Assembly (NCBI RefSeq): GCF_000715075.1
Contig: NC_134101.1
Location: 137,096,237-137,160,236, forward strand
DNA length: 64,000 nt
From: Nicotiana tabacum
Taxonomy: Eukaryota > Streptophyta > Magnoliopsida > Solanales > Solanaceae
Reading direction: 5' to 3'
A program made the position numbers and the translations under genes. Position 1 is the first letter of the stretch, and the number at the start of each line of letters is the position of its first letter. Below are positions 45,850-58,160 of this stretch, one piece after another. The notes below the pieces were generated by a model that was not told the DNA's origin, made no database searches, and saw only the letters and a program-made list of their open reading frames with translations.

Positions 45850-46905
45850 TCGCCCCACTCTTCATCTTCTGAAAACAGACCCTATCAAAAACCCTAGCAG
45901 CCCACCACCCTAAACCACCCCACCGACGGACCACCTCCAAATTCCTTCCAAATATCCTCTCAATCCCTCTGAAAAAAAAAGATCGAACCCCCCAGCCCGT
46001 ATCTGGTTTTTTCAAAGGCCCTCATACCAAGATATCCCATCAGGGACTCAAGTTCTGGACGGGTCTCTTGGCAAAAGAACTTTTGCCAACTAGGTCTCTT
46101 TCTATCAAGGGAATTCGATAGATACTCCCCTTGTTTTAATTATTTTCTCACCTTTTCGGTTTAATTACTAGGTTTTGTATTTTTTGTATTCATGTGTATA
46201 ACCTGTTAGGATTCAATGAATATTAGGTTTGTGTTTTCATTAATAGTTTACTTGCATGACCTCGATTAGTTAATTACATTAGATTAATCATTTAATTTTA
46301 TTTGGTTTTGAGTATTCTTTGTTTTAAACTGTATAAACCTTCTCTTTGTTCTACTTGCATCCTTCAACATTGTTTGCCTAAATTAGATTAGTTATTTGCC
46401 CATCGTTGATTAGTTTAGAACTAATTAGGTTTTATAATTTCTGAGATTCTTTCTTTTAGGTTTAAAAATTATTGGAGTTGAGAGTGGGGTTTTGATATGT
46501 GTACTAGGAGATTTTTTCCATTATTGGATTTTAAAAAGAAGATTGAGGTACAAGCCCAATTCTTTAAGCAGGCCTTGCCCAATCTGGGGTCCATGTAAGA
46601 GATAAATGTAATGAGACAAGAGGTTTTTAGGTCAGAAATGAGGTAAAAATACAAAGGTTAAAAGAGTAAAATTAAAAGAAGTTTCTAGAACAGGGACATC
46701 TGTCCCAATCTGATTAGAAAAGAGATAGTGGTGAGAGTCAAATATCCAAAAATTAGATAGCTGTCTATTTTCTATTTTAGAAAGGTCCCAGAAATTAGAC
46801 AACTGTCCAGTTTTCTGTTTTGGAAAGATGCCTATTTCCTGATTTTAAGGGAATGCTAGCAGATTCCCTGGTGCCTCACATTCCTATCCTTTTGCATTCC
46901 TACTC

Positions 46906-46913
46906 TATATAAA
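46906..46913 (+). promoter_or_regulatory. TATA box in LTR D
   Basis: TATATAAA is followed by ggactactcactcactcac, a pyrimidine-rich start-site-like context. It gives the likely U3/R border of this Tat-type LTR. Confidence 0.55.
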
Positions 46914-47884
46914 GGACTACTCACTCACTCACATACACACATTAATTTTTAGCATATTCACTCTAAAAAAACACATATTTAGAGAAAAAAAATTCAGAGT
47001 TTCATCTTCATCTTCCACACTAATTTTTCACAAATTTTCTTTTGGGTTTGTACTACTTTAGTTGCTGTGTTGCTACCTTTCAATCAAGTTGTTGTGAGGT
47101 TTTGGGTTTAGCTGTCCTCAAGTTCAGAGATTTATTCTTCTATTCTTGTGTTCTTTGCTAGTTGTTGCTTTTAGGTACGCTAAGACACCTTTGTAACTTT
47201 GTGACGACCCGGCCGGTCATCGTAAGAATTTACTCCCCGATCCTCTATTAACTGCTTTTCCCGAGTTTATTTCTGCTATTTTGATTTGCAGGGATTTTCG
47301 GTTTTGAGTTGCGGAAAGTTTTGGTACACTTAGTCCCTTAATAAGGGCTTAAGTGTTGAAAAGTTAACCGTAGTCAGAACAGTGGGAAGACGGTCCCGAA
47401 ATGGCAATCCGATGGCTTTGTTAGCTCCGTTGGGTGATTTCAGGCTTAGGGGCATGTTCGGATTGTGTTTTGGAGGTCCGTAGCTAATTTAGGCTTGAAA
47501 TGCCGAAAGTTGAATTTTTGAAGTTTCCGGTCAGATAATGAGATTTTGATCCGAGGGTCGGAATGAAATTTCGGAAGTTGGAGTAGCTCCGTAATGTTGA
47601 ATGTGATGTGTGTGCAAAATTTTAAGTCATTTGGACGAAGTTTGATAGAATTTTTGATCGAACGAGTATTCTTAGAATTTTGGAGTTCTTAGGCTTGAAT
47701 CCATGGTTAATTCGAGGTTTCGATGTTGTTTTAGGTGTTCTAAGGATTGGTACAAGTTTGGATATTGGTTTGTGACTTGTTGGTGCCTTTGGTTGAAGTC
47801 CCGGAGGCCTCGAGATGAATTCGGATGGTTGACGAAAAGATTTTGGAGTTAGAGTTGCAGCTTCAGCTGCTGATTCTATCATAA

Positions 47885-48103
47885 CCGCACCTGCGGAACC
47901 AAAACCGCAGTAGCGGAATTTGGTCATTCCTTCAGGAACCGCAGAAGTAGTGGTAATATCGCAGAAGCGGTACCGCATCTACGGATTTTGAGTTGTAGAT
48001 GCGGAAGTTGGCCCTTTAATGAAAATTCGCAGATGCAACCTTGGCTCCGCAGATGCGGTCCCAGGGCCGCAAATGCGGAAATCGTTGGGCAGAATATATA
48101 TAT
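47885..48103 (+). promoter_or_regulatory. GC-rich hairpin cluster and TATA box in LTR E
   Basis: CCGCACCTGCGG (47885-47896), CCGCAGTAGCGG (47905-47916), CCGCAGATGCGG (48047-48058) and CCGCAAATGCGG (48067-48078). The last ends 16 nt before TATATATAT (48095). The loop varies while the arms stay constant. Confidence 0.5.
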
Positions 48104-48926
48104 TCTTGCCTTCGCAAAATTTAGCCATTTTTCATCTTTTCAAAAATGAAAAAAGCTTGGGGAGCACTTTTCAAGAGGGATTTTCATAGGAGTTCATTGG
48201 GGTAAGGTCTTTGGTCTCTAAACTCGTTATTGGAGTGTTTTTTATCAATTTAAGCATGAAAAATTAAAGAAAATCAGTGGTAATTGGAGACCTTTGAGTG
48301 ATGATTTGAGGGACAAATTGAGGTCCGATTTTGGTACTTTTAATATGACTGAACTCGTGAGAGTGCGAAGGTTCTGGAAATGCAAATTTTACCCGATTTT
48401 GAGATGTGGGCCCGAGGGGTGTTTTGGTCGTTTTACCTAATTTTGCGTATAAGCTTAGAATTTAATTGTAGAATCAGTTCCTTGAAGTGTTATTTATATT
48501 ATGAAATTGAATTGAATAGATTTGGGCCATTTGGAGTCGAGTACTCTTGGCAAGAGCGTGGTTTCAGATTGATTTTGAGTTGGTTCAAGGTAAGTGGCTT
48601 GTCTAACCTTGTGTGGGGGATCTTCTCCTTAGGATTGGTATATTTGGTAATTGAAATGCCTTGTACGTGAGGTGACGAGTGCGTACTTACGCTAATTGTT
48701 GGAAATCCGGTTTTCTTTAAGTAATTACTAGTTTGTTTCCTTTCCTGTTTCTATTACTTGCACTGTGTTAACTTAGGAAAGCATGTCCAAGTGACTTAAT
48801 TGCTTTATTTGCTCAACCTGCCTTACCTGAATTCTATGCAGCATGCTAGGCTAGAATCACTTATTACCTTAATATGAAATTTTTCCATTTCTGTATATTT
48901 TCCTGTTGCTGCTGTGTATTTATTTT

Positions 48927-49200
48927 GGGACTACGGATGTGGGATTCCGGTAGCTCCCCCTTGTCTGTTTATTTTGGGACTACAGATGTGGGATTTCGGT
49001 AGATCCCCCTGCATAGTTATATGGAACTACGAGAATGCACCTGGTAGATTCCCCAGTACTGGGTATTTACATTTGGGACTATGGAACGGGATTTCGGTAG
49101 ATCCCCGAGCACTGTGAGTTGGACTACGGGACAGGATCCCGGGAGATCCATTGGATATGTACATATGGGACTACAGGACGGTGTCCTAGGAGATCCCCGA
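48927..49200 (+). repeat. Hairpin array in LTR E
   Basis: Six imperfect units follow the plan GGGA-CTAC-inner helix-GTAG/GGAG-A-TCCC. Examples: 48927-48958, 48976-49007 and 49167-49197, the last with inner arms AGGAC/GTCCT. The equivalent array in the 3' LTR is at 56485-56810. Confidence 0.7.
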
Positions 49201-49876
49201 TTTTTATTATTGGTGCTGGGATGTACTTCCTTTCTGTGTTTACCTTATTTTTGTATAGTTGTTGTTGTCCTGTACATCCTGTATTATTTTACTGCTGCAC
49301 TTATTTATAATGTTCTATTCTACACTGTTGATCTTTATATTTTATTTAACCTCAGTAGGACCATGACTTTCCTCGTCACTACCCAACCGAGGTTAAGCTT
49401 GGCACTTACTGAGTACCGCTGTGGTGTACTCATGCCCTTTCTGTGCATGTTTTTTATGTGCAGATCCAGGTACCACTACTCAGGCCTACCATCCTTGGGG
49501 GAGGCAACTGCTCTAGAGACTTCGAGGTACATTTTCCGTGTCCGCATACCGAGGAGTCTCTTTCTATTCTAGATGTTAAACATTGACCTTCTGTATTTTC
49601 TTTCTTGTTAGATATTCTGGAGTTAGACTATTGGATATTCCAAAGGCTTGTGTTTCCGTGGAGTTTCCAGTTCTTGTGATAGTGTATTAGATTCTGAGAA
49701 GTTGTGTTATATATGCTGAGCAGAATTTTAAATAATGTTTCATTCGGTTATTTTTGGCTTTTGATTATTCGTTCCATAAGTTTCATTTATTTTCCGCATT
49801 TGTTAGGTTTACCTAGTCGTAGAGACTAGGTGTCATCGCGACAGTTCACGGAGGGCGAACTGGGGGCATGCCAAGT

Positions 49877-49888
49877 TGGTATCAGAGC
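49877..49888 (+). other. Primer binding site of element E (intact)
   Basis: TGGTATCAGAGC, exact complement of the initiator Met tRNA 3' region as used by many plant LTR elements, 3 nt after the LTR. Confidence 0.88.
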
Positions 49889-50074
49889 TCTAGGTTCATA
49901 GGAGTCATAGATCACAAGCCGGTTTATTAGATTCTCGCTGATCGGTACGAAGACGTCTGTACTTATCTACGAGAGGCTATGTAACTGTTAGGAAAATTCA
50001 CTTCATTTGATTTCCTTGTCGTGCGATATTTTTGACATCACAATTCTAAACTTCTGTCTTCTATTCTCTCATAG

Positions 50075-51450
50075 ATGGTGAGGACACGTGCTACCTGAGA
50101 TGATCAGGCACCCGCGCCCCCTACTGCAGTTGTCAGAGGTCGGGGCTGGGGTAGAGGCCGAGGACGCGCTTGTGGTGCAGCTAGATGCACCTGCGCAAAC
50201 TGCCGCCGAGGTACCACCAACAGTTCTAGCCAGAGTCCAGGCACCTGACACGCCTACTGCTACTACTACTCTAGCTCTTCAGGAGACTCTGGCATAGTTC
50301 ATGAGCATGTACACCACTCTGGGTCAGGCAGGGTTGCTTCCCCTTGCTGCAGCTATATCTCAGGCCGGGGGAGGAGCGCAGACTCCCACCGCCCTCACTC
50401 TTGAACAGTGAGTGCATGTTGAGCAGGTCCCTAAGATTATTCCTGTACTGCCTGCAGTGCCAGTTCAGCCTGAGGACAGGGTAGTGGCTTTCAATGAGGA
50501 GCAACTGAGGCTTGAGAGATTTAAGTGATACAAGCCTCCTGTATTTAGCGGTCTAGCATCAGAGGATGCTCTGGGATTTCTAGATGAGAGTTACCGCATT
50601 CTCCGTACCATGGGTATATCAGGATCGAGCGGGGTTTCCTTAACTACCTTCCAGCTTCAAGGAGCCGCCTATGAGTGGTGGCGCACCTATGAGTTAGCCA
50701 GTCTGGATGAGGCTGCTTCACTGACATGGACTCAGTTTTCAGATCTGTTCTTGAGAGAGTAGGTTCCTCAGAGCCTCAGGGACTCATGGTGTGCAGAGTT
50801 TGAGCATTTGCACCAAGGTGCTATGACTACCTCGGAGTATGCTGTCCGTTACACCAGTTTGGCTAGACATGCCCCAGCCTTGGTTTCTACTGTTCGCGAG
50901 AGGGTTCGCCAGTTTATTGAGGGGCTTATTCCCAGCATCAGGTCTAGCATGGCTCATGAGTTGGAGATGGATATTTCTTATCAGCAGGTGGTGAGCATTG
51001 CTAGGAGGATTGAGGGTATGCATGCTAGGGAGAGAGAGGAGAGGGAGGCTAAGAGGTCTCGAGAGTCGGGCCATTATTCTGGTGCCCGTACCCAACTGCA
51101 GGTCGTCATGGTAGGGGTTATATGAGTCATCCTGTTCATTCAGCAGTTCCAGCAACCAGTAGTGCTACAGCTCCTCCTAGACCTCAGGAGCCTTATTATG
51201 CACCACTGGTATCTAGCGCGCCTCCTACGCGGGGTGCTTTCAAAGGTCAGTCCAGCAGACCTGGTCCAAGCCAGTCACAGCCACCACGTCCTCCCAGAGC
51301 TTGTTTTGAGTATGGTGACACACGTCATATGGTGGGGGATTGACCCAGACTTGGGAGGGGTGCACCTCCATAGACTTCTCAGCCATAGCGTGCCCCGCAA
51401 AGTTCTCAAGCTATGGTTACAGCTCCAATTGCTACCCCACCTACTCAGCC
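50075..51450 (+). pseudogene. gag: gag relic, element E
   Basis: The ATG at 50075 gives MVRTRAT and then an immediate TGA (50096). The capsid block is at about 50480-50960 (FQLQGAAYEWW, YTSLARHAPALVSTVRERV), with TAG at about 50761. SRESGHYSGAR lies at 51060. The zinc knuckle at about 51300 has lost its second cysteine (Tyr) and has a stop in place of the last. It shares with copy 1 the TGA after the EQ pair (about 50409) and the TAG after SQP (51386-51388). Confidence 0.88.
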
Positions 51451-51459
51451 AGCTAGAGG

Positions 51460-51880
51460 TGAAGGTCGGGGAGGTAGAGATCGCCCTAGAGGGGGAGGCC
51501 AGGCCAGATACTATGCCCTTCATGCCCGTATCGAGGCTGTTGCCTCTGATTCTGTCATCACTAGTATTATACTGGTTTGTCATATAGATGCATCGGTTCT
51601 ATTTGATCTAGGCTCCACTTATTCTTATGTGTCTTCTTATTTTGCTCCGCATTTGGGTGTATCTCGGGATTCTTTGAGTTCCCCTATTTATGTTTCTACT
51701 CCTGTGGGAGATTCTCTTATTGTGGACCGCATTTATCGGTCATGTTTGGTTGCTCTTAGTGTTTTTGAGACCAGAGCCGATCTATTGTTGCTCAGCATGG
51801 TAGATTTTGACATTTCTTGGGCATGGACTGATTGTCACCCCATTATGCTATTCTTGATTGTCTCGCTAAAACCGTAACGC
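51460..51880 (+). pseudogene. Aspartic protease relic, element E
   Basis: Contains LFDLGSTYSYVSSYFA; the residue after the active-site Asp is Leu, where copy 1 has Pro. A one-base loss near 51820 breaks the GxDWL block, and TAG near 51911 (TGG in copy 1) follows. Confidence 0.82.
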
Positions 51881-51969
51881 TGTCTATGCCAGGTGTACCG
51901 CGTATTGAGTAGAGGGGTACTTTAGATCACACTCCTAGTAGAGTTATTTCTTTTCGTAAAGCTCAGCGT

Positions 51970-53432
51970 ATGGTTGAGAAGGGGCGTGACACGTATTTAG
52001 CTTATGTGAGAGATGTCAGTATTGATACCCCTTCAGTTGATTCAGTTCCAGTTGTACGGGATTTTCCCAATATGTTTCTAGTTGACCTTCCGGGCATGCC
52101 GCTTGTTAGAGATATTGATTTTGGCATTGATCAATTGCCAGGCACTGAACCCATTTCTATTCCTCTGTATCATATGGCTCCTCCTGAGTTGAAGGATCAG
52201 TTACAGGAATTGCTTGATAAAGGTTTTATTCGGCCTAGTGTATCGCCTTGGGGTGCTCCTGTCTTGTTTGTGAAGAAAACGGATGGTTCTATGCGTATAT
52301 GTATTGAATATCGCCAGTTTAACAAGGTTACAGTTAAGAACCGTTATCCTTTGCCTCGTATTGATGATCTGTTTGACCAGCTTTAGGGCGCACGGGTGTT
52401 TTCTAAGATTGATTTGTGCTCAGGTTACCATCAGCTGAAGATTCGGGAGCTAGATATCCCGAAGACTGCTTTCAAGACTCGGTATGGTCATTATGAGTTC
52501 CTTGTCATGTCATTTGGGCTGACCAATGCCCCAGCAGCCTTTATGCATTTGATGCACAGTGTGTTTCAGCCATATCTTGACTCGTTCATCATTGTCTTTA
52601 TTGATGATATTCTTGTGTATTCCCGGAGTTGGGAAGATCATGAGTAGCACCTGAGGACTGTGCTTCAGACTTTGAGAGAGAAGAAGTTATATGCTAAATT
52701 CTCGAAATGTGAGTTTTGGTTGGATTCAGTGGCATTCTTAGGCCACGTGGTATCAAGTGAGGGTATTTAGGTGGATCCGAAGAAGATAGAGGCCATGTAG
52801 AGTTGCCCCAGGCCATCCCCAGCTACTGAGATCCGCAGTTTCCTTGGTTTGGCGGGCTACTACCGTCATTTTGTGGAGGGGTTTTCATCGATTGCGGCCC
52901 CTATGACCAGGTTGACCCAGAAGGGTGCTTTGTTCCAATGGACAGAGGAGTGTGAGGCGAGCTTTCAGAAGCTCAAGATAGCTTTGACCACAACCCCAAT
53001 TTTGATATTGCCTACAAGTTCGGGGTCTTATACGGTCTATTATGATGCCTCGAGGGTTGGCCTCGGAGTGGTGTTGATGCAGGACGGTAGGGTGATTGCC
53101 TACGTGTACAGACAATTGAAGATACATGAGAAGAACTACCCTATTCACGACCTTGAGTTAGCTTCCATTGTTCACGACTGAAGATTTGGCGCCATTATTT
53201 ATACGGGGTTCCCTGTGAGATTTATACTAACCATCGGAGCTTGCAGCACATGTTCAAGCAAAAGGATCTAAATTTGCTCCAGAGGGGATGGTTAGAGTTG
53301 CTGAAGGACTATGATATCACTATTCTATATCACCCGAGCAAGGCCAATGTGGTGGCCGATGCTTTGAGTCGTCGGTCAGAGAGTTTGGCTTATTTACTAG
53401 CATCAGAGAGGCCTATGGCGATGGACATTTAG
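51970..53432 (+). pseudogene. Reverse transcriptase and RNase H relic, element E
   Basis: RT blocks [34 protein letters not shown] and [11 protein letters not shown] (catalytic aspartates kept), then [14 protein letters not shown]. RNase [34 protein letters not shown], then after a frameshift near 53180 [16 protein letters not shown] and [15 protein letters not shown] stops near 52385, 52645, 52768 and 52797 all sit where copy 1 has a glutamine codon. Confidence 0.9.
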
Positions 53433-54500
53433 GCCTTAGCTAGCCAGTTTGTGAGATTAGATCTTTCAGAGCCCAGTCGGGTTCTATCTTGCGTGGTTTC
53501 TCGATCTTCCTTATTTGATCGTATTAGGGAGCGGCAATATGATGACCCTCATTTGCTTGTCCTCAAGGACAAGGTTCAGCACGGTGATGCCAGAGATGTG
53601 ACTGTTGGTGATGATGGGGTGTTGAGGATGCAGGGTTGGATTTGTGCACCCAATGTTGATGGGCTTCGAGAGTTGATTCTAGAGGAGGCCCATAGGTCAC
53701 GGTACTCCATCCATCCGGGTGGAAGATGTATCAGGATTTGAGATAGCACTATTGGTGGAGGCGAATGAAGAAAGATATAGTTGGATTCATAGCTCGGTAT
53801 CTCAACTATCAGTAGGTGAAGTATGAGCACCAGAGACCGGGTGGGTTGCTTTAGCAGATAGAGATTCCGGAGTGGAAGTGGGAGCGGATCACCATAGACG
53901 TTGTAGTTGGGCTCCCACGGACTTTGAGAAAGTTCGATGCTATTTGGGTGATTGTGGATCGGCTGACCAAGTCCGCTCACTTTATTCCTATGTGTACTAC
54001 TTATTCCTCAGAGCGGTTAGCGGAGATCTATATCCGGAAGATTGTTCGTCTGCATGGTATTCCAGTTTCCATCATTTCAGATAAAGGTACTCAGTTCACA
54101 TCACGGTTCTGGAGGGCCGTTCAGCATGAGTTGGGTACTCGGGTGGAGTTGAGTACAACATTTCATCCTCAGACGGACGGACAATCTGAGCGCACTATTC
54201 ATATTCTTGAGGATATGCTCCGTGCGTGCGTGATTGAGTTTAGAGGGTCTTGGGATCAATTCCTACCATTAGCGGAGTTTGCTTACAACAACAGCTATCA
54301 GTCCAACATTCAGATGGCACCATATGAGGCTTTATATGGGAGACGGTGTAGATCCCCAGTAGGTTGGTTTGATCCAGGTTAGGCTAGATTGTTGGGCATG
54401 GACTTAGTTCAGGATGTTTTGGAGAAGGTTAAGGTGATTCAGGATAGGCTCCATATAGCCCAGACCAGACAGAAGGGTTACGCGGACCGGAAGGTTCGTG
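53433..54500 (+). pseudogene. Integrase relic, element E
   Basis: Zinc-binding region at 53680-53810 ([11 protein letters not shown], then a frameshift). Catalytic core at 53880-54380 with DVVVGLPRTL-like start, DAIWVIVDRLTKSAHFIPM, SDKGTQFTSRFWRAVQHELG, STTFHPQTDGQSERT and YEALYGRRCRSPVGW, all three acidic positions visible. TAG stops at about 53815, 53852 and 54380. The 54511 frame continues the C-terminal part. Confidence 0.88.
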
Positions 54501-54510
54501 ATGTTTCCTT

Positions 54511-54993
54511 ATGGTTGGGGAGCGGGTTCTGCTTCGGGTTTTGCCTATGAAGGGCGTTATGAGATTCGGGAAGAAAGGAAAGTTGAGTCCGAGATTTATT
54601 GGACCTTTTGAAATATTGAGGCATATTAGGGAGTTTTCTTATGAGCTTTCCTTACCTCCCATCTTGGCCGGAGTTCATCCGGTATTCCATGTTTTGATGC
54701 TCCGGAGGTATCACAATGATCCGTCGCACATGTTGGATTTCAGTTCAGTTCAATTGGACAAGGATCTATCTAATGTTGAGGAGCCAGTGGCAATATTGGA
54801 CAGGCAGGTTAGAAAGCTGAGGTCAAAGAACGTTGCATCAATAAAGGTTCAGTGGCGGGGCCAGCCGGTCGAGGAGGCGACTTGGGAGACTGAGCAGGAT
54901 ATGTGCAGCCGTTACCCTCATCTTTTCACTACTTCAACTATGTCTTTATGCTCGTTCGAGGATGAACGAATGTTTAAGTGTAGGAGGATGTGA
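54511..54993 (+). pseudogene. Integrase C-terminal region and chromodomain, element E
   Basis: A 160-codon open stretch. The integrase GPF/Y-type block is GPFEILRHIREFSYELSLPP, then HPVFHVLMLRRYH. The chromodomain follows (about 54770-54930): AILDRQVRKLRSKNVASIKV, QWRGQPVEEATWETEQDM, RYPHLF. It is the best-preserved chromodomain in the window. In chromoviruses it is known to bind chromatin marks and bias insertion sites. Confidence 0.88.
54979..54988 (+). other. Polypurine tract of element E
   Basis: TGTAGGAGGA abuts the 3' LTR start TGTGATGACT (54989). Confidence 0.75.
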
Positions 54994-57040
54994 TGACTCG
55001 GCCGGTCGTCGTAAGAATTTACGCCCCGATACCCTATTAACTACTTTCCCCGAGTTTATTTCTGCTATTTTGATTTGCCGGGATGTTTGGTTTTCAGTTG
55101 TAGAAAGTTTTGGAATACTTAGTCCCTAAATGAGGGTTTAAATGTTGAAACGTTGACTGTAGTCGGAAGTTGGAGTAGCTCCATAGTGTTGAATGTGATG
55201 TGTGTGCAAAATTTCAGGTCTTTCGGATGAGGTTTGATAGACTTTTTGATCGAAAGCATATTCTGAGAATTTTGGAGTTCTTAGGCTTGAATCCATGGTT
55301 AATTTGAGGTTTTGATGTTGTTTTAGGTGTTCTAAGGATTGGTAAAAGTTTGGATAGTGGTTTGTGACTTGTTGGTGCCTTTGGTTGAGGTTCCGGAGGC
55401 CTTGGAATGAATTCGGATAGTTGACGGAAAGATTTTGGAGTTAGAGTTGCTACTTCAGCTGCTGGTTCTGTCATAGCCGCACCTGTGGTTTGGGTTCCGC
55501 TGGTGCGGCACTGCAGGTGTGGCGCCACAGAAGCGGAATTTGGTCATTCCTTCAAGAACTGCAGAAGCGGTGGTAATACCGCAGAAGCGGTACCGTATGT
55601 GCGGATTTTGAGTCGTAGATGCGGAAGCTGGCCCTTTAATGAAAAGTCACAGATGCGATCTTGGCTCCGGAGAAGCGGGACGTAGATGCTTGGGGAGCAC
55701 CTTTCAAGAGGGATTTTCAAAGGAGTTCATTGGGGTAAGTCTTTGGTCCTTAAACTCGTTATTGGAGTGATTTTTATCAATTTAAGCATGAGAAATTAAA
55801 GAAAATCAGTGGTAATTGGGAGGTTAGGGCTTGTCTAATTGGAGATCTTTGAGTAATGATTTGAGGGACATGAGGTCTAATTTTGGTAATTTTGATATGA
55901 CTAAACTCGTGAGGTGCGAGGGTTCTGGAAATATAAATTTTACCCGATTTCGAGACGTGGGCCCGAGGGGCGTTTTGGTCATTTTACCCAATTTCACGTA
56001 TTAGCTTAGAATGTAATTGTACAATCAGTTACTTGAAATATTATTTACATTATGAAATTGAATTGAATAGATTTTGGCCATTTGGAGTCGAGTACTCATG
56101 GCAAGAGCGTGGTTTCGGATTGATTTTGAGTCAGTTCAAGGTAAGTGGCTTGTCTAACCTTGTGTGGGGGACCATCCCCTTAGGATTGGTATATTTGGCA
56201 ATTGAAATGCCTTGTACGTGAGGTGACGAGTGCGTACTTGTGCTAATTGTTGGAAATCCAGTTTTCTTTATGTAATTACTAGTATGTTTCCTTCCCTGTT
56301 TCTATTACTTGCACTATTAAGCATGTTGATAACTTAGGAAAGCATGCCCAAGTGACTTAATTGCTTTATTTGCTCAACCTGCCTTACCTGAATTCTGTGC
56401 AGCATGCTAGGCTAGAATCACTTGTTGTCTTAATATGAAATTTTGCCATTTCTGTATATTTTCCTGTTGCTGCTATGTATTTATTTTGGGACTACGGATG
56501 TGGAATTCCAGTAGCTCCCCCTTGTCTGTTTATTTTAGAACTACGGATGTGGGATTTTGGTAGCTCCCCCTTGTCTGTTTATTTTGGGACTATGGATGTG
56601 GGATTCCGGTAGATCCCCCTGCATTTTATATGCAACTATGGGAATGCACCCGGTAGATTCCCCCAGTACTGGGTATTTACATTTAGGACTACCGAAGTGG
56701 ATTCCGGTAGATCTCCGCGCACTATGAGTTGGACTATGGGAGTGGATCCCGGGAGATCCATTGGATATGTACATATGGGATTACAGGACGGTATCCTAGG
56801 AGATCCCCGATTGTTATTATTGGTGCTGAGTTGTACTTCCTTTCCGTGTTTACCTTGTTTCTGTATAGTTATTGTTGTCCTGTACATCCTGTGTTATTTT
56901 ACTGCTGCACTTATTTATACTATTCTATTCTACACTGTTGATCTTTATATTTTATTTAACCTCAATAGGGCCCTGACCTTCCTCGTCACTACCCAACCGA
57001 GGTTAGGCTTGGCACTTACTGAGTACCGCTGTAGTGTACT
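54989..57040 (+). repeat. 3' LTR of element E (first 2.05 kb)
   Basis: Matches 47201-49428. It lacks about 200 bp found at 47373-47573 of the 5' LTR (junction near 55160) and about 90 bp before 55690, including the TATA box region. It stops at gtgtact where element F begins. Confidence 0.88.
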
Positions 57041-57904
57041 TGTCGCGCCCCCTTTTTTTCCTCGCGAAATCGGGTTTATGATATTTGGTATAGGACAACT
57101 TGTTCCTTTTGGGAACTGGGTTTTGCATTTGAAGAGTTACCACCTAATGATTTAAGGTGCATTACGATACCCATGAGGTTCACTTCTAAGTTCGTTTGAA
57201 TAACCAGAGATAGGGTAAGAGCTTGAAATTATCCTAAGGAGAAGGTGTTAGGCACCTCTCAAGATCCACTAGTGTGGTTCCCGGCTAGACAATTGATTGT
57301 GAATTTGTGCAATTAGCAAGTAATCAAATTTGGCTTAAATAAGAGGGGATTTAAATTTGAACACATAAGAGAAAGAACAATTAAAAGAAGAGTTTTTGAA
57401 AAGAAGTTTGCAAATAAAGGGAAAGGTGGTCCTAGGTTTATGTTTAATATGGATCACATCAATGTGATACCCGGTATGACACTCCTCAAAAAAGGGGATA
57501 CACGTGGTATTAGCACACCGGTCATCATATCAATATCTACCCTTCCCACCCCGTTAAGGTATTTAAAACGCGGATTGGTCTCGATCACTATTGCATGCTA
57601 TTTCCCGACCCATTTCTATCAATCCCGGAGGAGTTTAGGACTACTATTCCTAAAGGGGAGGGATATTAGGCTGACTTTAGTTTCAAAAGATAAAATTTAA
57701 GGCGACATACAAAACACATAATAATGCATGTTGGGGGGGAAGCATATAAATATATAAAGGCCTATGTACACCTCCTCAAACAAAACACATAAATACCATG
57801 ACTTGCACATACTTTTAATTCTGATTAAAATACTAAATACGAGTGGAATTTAATTATTGAGGCAGATCAGTTTATTTTATAACTCAGATAAGAAGTCAGA
57901 ATCA

Positions 57905-58160
57905 GGCTTGTCTACTGGTTGTAGCAATTAATAAAAGCAGATTCAAATTTTATTGTTATTATCCTAAGGCTTGCCTAAGTGTTTTGGGATGAGGTCCTAT
58001 AGACATGATATCTAATTGATTCAGAATGTTCAGGATTGCCTGCTAGTTGTAGCAATTAATAAAAGCGGATTCAAATTTTATTGTTATTATCCTAAGGCTT
58101 GCCTAAGTGTTTTGGGATGAGGTCCTATAGACATGATATCTAATTGATTCAGAATGTGGC
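57905..58160 (-). repeat. 128-bp tandem duplication in LTR F
   Basis: gtagcaattaataaaagc starts at 57921 and again at 58049. The two copies are nearly identical over about 120 bp, pointing to recent duplication. Confidence 0.9.

Larger units (their letters stand above)
34277..47200 (+). mobile_element. Tat-type LTR D (partial), split by element C and cut by element E
   Basis: The left piece 34277-35351 begins TCTGAGTACGTAATTTTTGCC, a diverged version of the LTR A start with the same acaaaaattactccca block. The right piece 45855-47200 continues after element C. It carries a TATA box and ends at the E insertion. The last bases before E (gcttttaggtacgctaagac) match LTR A near 15580 (attttcaggtacacatct), so the rest of the LTR should lie beyond E and F. 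Whether D is a solo LTR or part of a full element cannot be told. Confidence 0.7.
47201..49873 (+). repeat. 5' LTR of element E
   Basis: Starts TGTGACGACCC, ends in CA at 49872-49873. It contains CCGC-N4-GCGG hairpins (47885-48078), the TATA box TATATATAT (48095-48103), and a hairpin array at 48927-49200. Confidence 0.92.
47201..57040 (+). mobile_element. Chromovirus (Tekay-like Ty3/gypsy), copy 2 (element E), 3' LTR interrupted by element F
   Basis: Complete 5' LTR (47201-49873), intact primer site, broken gag-pol (50075-54993), polypurine tract, and the first 2.05 kb of the 3' LTR (54989-57040) before element F. Proteins align block by block with copy 1, so they are one superfamily clade; the LTRs share ends but differ in the palindrome and array segments. 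It inserted into LTR D. Its right end and target duplication are outside the window. Numerous stops and frameshifts make it non-autonomous. Confidence 0.92.
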
